DNA of 64,000 bases, from contig JASANG010002252.1 in the NCBI GenBank assembly GCA_030248215.1, positions 107,994-171,993 of the forward strand, written 5' to 3'. Under the pieces are notes generated by a model. It searched no databases. It saw only the letters and a program-made list of their open reading frames with translations, and was not told the DNA's origin. The DNA is from Enoplolaimus lenunculus. Lineage: Eukaryota; Nematoda; Enoplea; Enoplida; Thoracostomopsidae. Of this stretch, positions 61,001 through 64,000 are shown one piece after another. Each line of letters opens with the position of its first letter. The first letter of the stretch is position 1. Position numbers and translations under genes: made by a program.

Positions 61001-61746
61001 AAAAACTATTACTAGCATCTGAATATAATTTCGAATGAAATCCAGCTCCAATTCCAATTTCAGGTATAATCGGAATTGCAATAGTAATTTCTCGTCGTTT
61101 CTAACTTGTATTATTACAATTGGATGAGAAAATTGCCTGCGGTTCGAGTTCAGTTAAGTTTTGTAACAACGGAGTTATATCAGTTCTCATCCCACATTTG
61201 GAACTTCGAAAGAATAAAGGTTCGAACAGAAATAGCACTCCGATTAACAATATAAAATATCACGTTTGAGATGCATTAAAATATTAATTTTCAAACATTT
61301 CTTACTCGGCGATTAAAAAACTGAATCAACAACACAGTCGCGATCAACGTTGCCATTAGCAGCCAAAGAATGGTCAGGATAACACAAACCGATGACAGAA
61401 AATATCTGCGTTTGCGGCCCATCGCAGTGGGTCTCCCTAGCCAGCGAAGGCCAACCGGATACCAAGCACGGTCATTGGACCCGACCTCGTCATCATAATT
61501 TTCACTTTCAACATACGCCGGAGGACCTCCGTACTTGTGGCCTTCGAAACCATCGAAATTCTTCCCGCCACCATATCCACTGTCAATACAAACAACTGTC
61601 GGATTTTGCTTCTCCTGGTCAACGTGTTGAGCATCAACTCCATTAATGTCGACCTTAAATAGCTCGCTAAGGTACAGCAGGGACGCAACTATGAAACATG
61701 AGGGGCCGCGTTTCGAAACACATACTAAATTAGCGCTGAAAAGCAT
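58084..61746 (-). CDS. ITM2/BRI-like type II membrane protein with BRICHOS domain
   Basis: Assembled from exons 61746 (or 61653)-61306, 60934-60704, 60397-60290, 58930-58636 and 58181-58084, all with GT/AG borders and joining phases. Order: a Gly/Tyr/Asp-rich cytoplasmic part with PPAY; a membrane span after GRKRRY (SSVCVILTILWLLMATLIAT); a short linker with YGFCG; then the BRICHOS domain with PAVFIHDFKQKVTAIVD, GRRCFVKPLDRTMLSP, AEHWHV and DECAGFRVYLL, which supplies the two expected cysteines. The final exon gives RSARRR followed by a 25-residue C-terminal peptide with cysteines at its second and last positions, the layout of the furin-released peptide of BRI2. BRICHOS proteins act in the secretory pathway as chaperone-like pro-regions. 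The N-terminus is uncertain: TTTAAG/GTCGAC at 61653 is an acceptor like others in this gene, so an upstream exon may exist. Confidence 0.8.
58462..58502 (+). mobile_element. Fragment of the 5555-6753 foldback terminus
   Basis: AATGTGCCGCTGACAATAAT continuing to AGTGCCACAAAA matches the outer part of the 5555 arm. Lies in the last intron of the ITM2-like gene. Confidence 0.5.
59960..60123 (+). mobile_element. Tandem-unit element, right-end fragment
   Basis: AAAATCGGTTCAGTGGTTCC through TTCGAGTTTCGCTTCGCTTA is the right terminus of the 8626-9433 family. A second short terminus (CGGAGTTTCGCTTCGCTCAA) follows at about 60173. Intronic in the ITM2-like gene. Confidence 0.55.
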
Positions 61747-61947
61747 GACATAACTGTGAACACTACCCCATTATGACACAACACTGTGCCCGACAGCCAC
61801 GGTTTAACGTGCACTTGCCATCCCTTGTGCCCGAGAAAGGTAAATTCGAGTCATGTGCAACCACGACACACAGCCTTGTCTCTTATAACTATATTTAAAA
61901 TCCGTTGTATATTAAGCTACATGCTACGTGATTGGCAATGATGTATT

Positions 61948-61988
61948 GGTCAAGCCTGGAGTCGAACCCAGGCCTTCAGCATGCAAAC
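61948..61988 (-). pseudogene. tRNA-like T-arm remnant
   Basis: On the minus strand GCCTGGGTTCGACTCCAGGC is a strong T-arm/B-box, preceded by TTTGCATGCTGAAGG. The 5' half is missing, and a CAGGGTG-ended element starts at 61989 where the anticodon arm would continue. Confidence 0.4.
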
Positions 61989-62397
61989 CAGGGTGCGAAT
62001 GAATATTAATTTATCAGTTACCGGGACCGGGTACGGATAGTGAATTTTTTTTACCGGAACCGGATATTAACCAGCTATATAATCTAGACACTTATACGCT
62101 CTTAAATGTATTTGAGTAGCGCAAATACTATGTTTACAGAATTAGAATTAACTGTTAACTTACATTTATTTTTCATTTTCACTTCAGCGTATCCAAACTT
62201 TAACTTTTTGACTTGCCCAGAAATGCATTGCAACAAGATGTTAAAGACGCTCACATGTAAAAAGCAGTTTTATGAAGTTCGGAACCACCACCGTTAATAT
62301 CCAGCATCCGGAAGGTTTATACCGAATACCGAAACCGAATACGGATATATGTTTCAACCGGATATTAAACCCGATCCGGATATCCGGTCGCACCCTG
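61989..62397. mobile_element. CAGGGTGCGA-ended element
   Basis: Ends CAGGGTGCGAATG and CCGGTCGCACCCTG are inverted. CCGGGACCGGGTACGGATA and GATCCGGATATCCGG lie near the two ends. No clear target duplication. Confidence 0.55.
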
Positions 62398-63327
62398 TTA
62401 CGCACTCTAAACTGCTATATATACGTAGTACAACGCATGTTGTGTGCGGTAATTTATATATGTCAGAAATGGGGCGCTAACACAATATGTACATTTTGCC
62501 CAATTTAGTTTTGGATCCGAGCAAACAAGGCGCAAAATGGTTGTTACAGGCATGAATCATATTACCTCGTTTACTTTGTCATCATCGGATTTATTAGCCG
62601 GACCATTCCTGGTCGGTATTGTCATGAGTACTACCTAATTACTACTGAACTATTAATATCTGTTGTCTAAACAACAAACATACACATAGACTTAATTACA
62701 AACAGCGGTAAGTCTGGTCGTATTTGTAAGGATATTTCCTCAGGTTCGGGGTGTCCGGGGATAGGCAGCACAAACGCACCCCACCTCCCAGACACGACTG
62801 TGCGCGAGAGACACGAGACATTGGTTTATTTTTAGCATAGAAAACGGCATCGGTATCACATCGGCAAGATTTTGGTATCGACACATCTCTAATCACCACA
62901 GCACATTTCGGGCGTTGAGTTACTAAATACGAATAGCTAAAGTAAATTTGGCAAGAACACATTAGCAAAAATTAAAAATGCTAGTGAATAAAACCAGACT
63001 ACCAAGTTTTATTAAAGTTGTCAAATTTTTAAAAAATATAACAGTTAATTAAAACTTAGTTTTGTTTGCAAAATGGTTATGAATTCCTTACTTGCATCAA
63101 AAATCAAATAGCCATTAAGCACTCGCCGGATAGCCAGATATCCGTAGAATTCGGATGAAACTTCCTTTAAGCCGGATATTTACCCGGATATCCGTACTTT
63201 AGTTTTCTACTTCGGATATACGAAACTCGATTTTCTGTTTTCTGGGTTTCCAAACATCCATTTTTGCTTCTTAAACACTTGGTTTATCAAATTGCTCCAA
63301 AGAAAATACACTGACACACAAGATGAC

Positions 63328-64000
63328 TGTCAGTCTAGGTTGGAACTGAGAGACATCACACCTTTTACCAAGCAGCTGGAAAAGCGGGTTACGTGTGGTT
63401 TCGAACTAGCGAGCTTCTGCGTGTCAGGCAGACGCTGTTACCACTGCGCCACGCAGCCCGCCTGTTCAACTGCATTTTTCATCTACTATATGTGTCGACC
63501 GAACAACACAATGTGCATTGCATTTATTGCATATGCACCAGCACAAGCATGTCTCGCATACTTACATGCCCTTATTTTCAACAAAGTTGTCCCTTGACCG
63601 TCCATCCTATTTTCGACTAGATACCGTGCTCATACCGCGGCAATTTGCCATTGCGCTCCCGGTGTAGCCCCATGTCAGTCTAGGTTGGAACTGAAGGACA
63701 TCAGACCTTTTACTAAGCTGCTGGAAAAGTGGGCTAGAGCGGGGATCGAACTCTCAGCCTATGGATCCTTAGGCGAGCACTCTACCACTGCGCCACGTAG
63801 CCCGCCTCTCCAATTTCATATGCATTGGGACAAGCATGTCCCACATGCTAACAGTGACTGTTGAGCGTAAATTTCACACACAAGTCCCACCACAGCACCT
63901 GCTGCATGCCGCGGTGATAGTGTGACTATTTACAGTTGCCTGCTATTTCAGCTGCTTAGTCAAAAGTGTAGAAGTTACAGAAATATCCTACAAATATCCT
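63328..64000 (-). repeat. Two tandem ~345-bp units with tRNA-like heads (SINE-like)
   Basis: Starts at 63328 and 63673 share TGTCAGTCTAGGTTGGAACT and GCTGGAAAAG, then a minus-strand tRNA-like head ending CCCGCC at 63462 and 63806. Downstream parts also match (CATATGCA, ACAAGCATGT, CCGCGG), so a larger unit of about 345 bp is duplicated. Heads: TGGCGCAGTGGTAACAGC with TCTGC-CTGACAC-GCAGA (valine-like GAC), and TGGCGCAGTGGTAGAGTG with GCCTA-AGGATCCA-TAGGC. The second B-box is GAGTTCGATCC. The second unit runs to the window edge. The gene-free stretch 62398-63327 shows only a BRI-unrelated fragment of the CCGATA family (62850-62895) and a TATCCGGATA block (63110-63300) related to 24730-24890. 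Confidence 0.65.

Overview
The window is animal genomic DNA, most likely from a nematode. All recognised genes are split by GT-AG introns except one, and there are no bacterial operon features. The clearest lineage signals are an innexin (an invertebrate gap-junction protein), a MEC-2/UNC-1-type stomatin, and many short degenerate arrays of TTAGGC, the nematode telomere unit. The density of conserved exons in INTS2 would suit an intron-rich nematode such as a clade I (Dorylaimia) species, but the species is not established. The window is AT-rich and crowded with non-autonomous transposons.

Five genes are supported with confidence. (1) 3653-22392, minus: Integrator complex subunit 2, about 25 exons whose reading phases join, except for one exon that carries an in-frame TGA. 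(2) 33204-39377, plus: an innexin of seven exons, 510 codons plus stop, all splice phases consistent. (3) 44007-48263, plus: a stomatin of four exons, 368 residues, with a glutamine-rich N-terminus. (4) 49134-49913, minus: diphthine--ammonia ligase DPH6, a single exon. (5) 53066-54040, minus: a NUDT14-like UDP-sugar diphosphatase. A sixth gene, 58084-61746, minus, is not visible as a long ORF. I assembled it exon by exon as an ITM2/BRI-type BRICHOS membrane protein with a furin-like site before a C-terminal peptide.

Between and inside these genes are several transposon families. One has 8-bp target duplications and TIRs beginning GGCCCATG and carries TTAGGC-like arrays. A second has TA duplications and TIRs starting CTGTAGTGACCCG; one copy holds a nested TTAA-flanked element with a tRNA-like core. 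A third, also TA-flanked, is built from CCGTCCGTCACC motifs and seems to have seeded 31-bp minisatellites. A fourth is made of tandem units of about 150-180 bp bounded by GAGCGAAGCTCG-like ends. There are also CAGGGTGCAACC-ended elements, tRNA-headed SINE-like units, a decayed RTE-like LINE inside an INTS2 intron, and two foldback elements, including a 1.18 kb element at the left edge with 162-bp TIRs and its own ORF.

Functionally, the innexin and stomatin are the suggestive pair: neighbours on the same strand, whose C. elegans relatives UNC-9 and UNC-1 act together at gap junctions. The other genes are housekeeping: snRNA/mRNA 3'-end processing (INTS2), diphthamide synthesis on eEF2 (DPH6) and nucleotide-sugar turnover (NUDT14).
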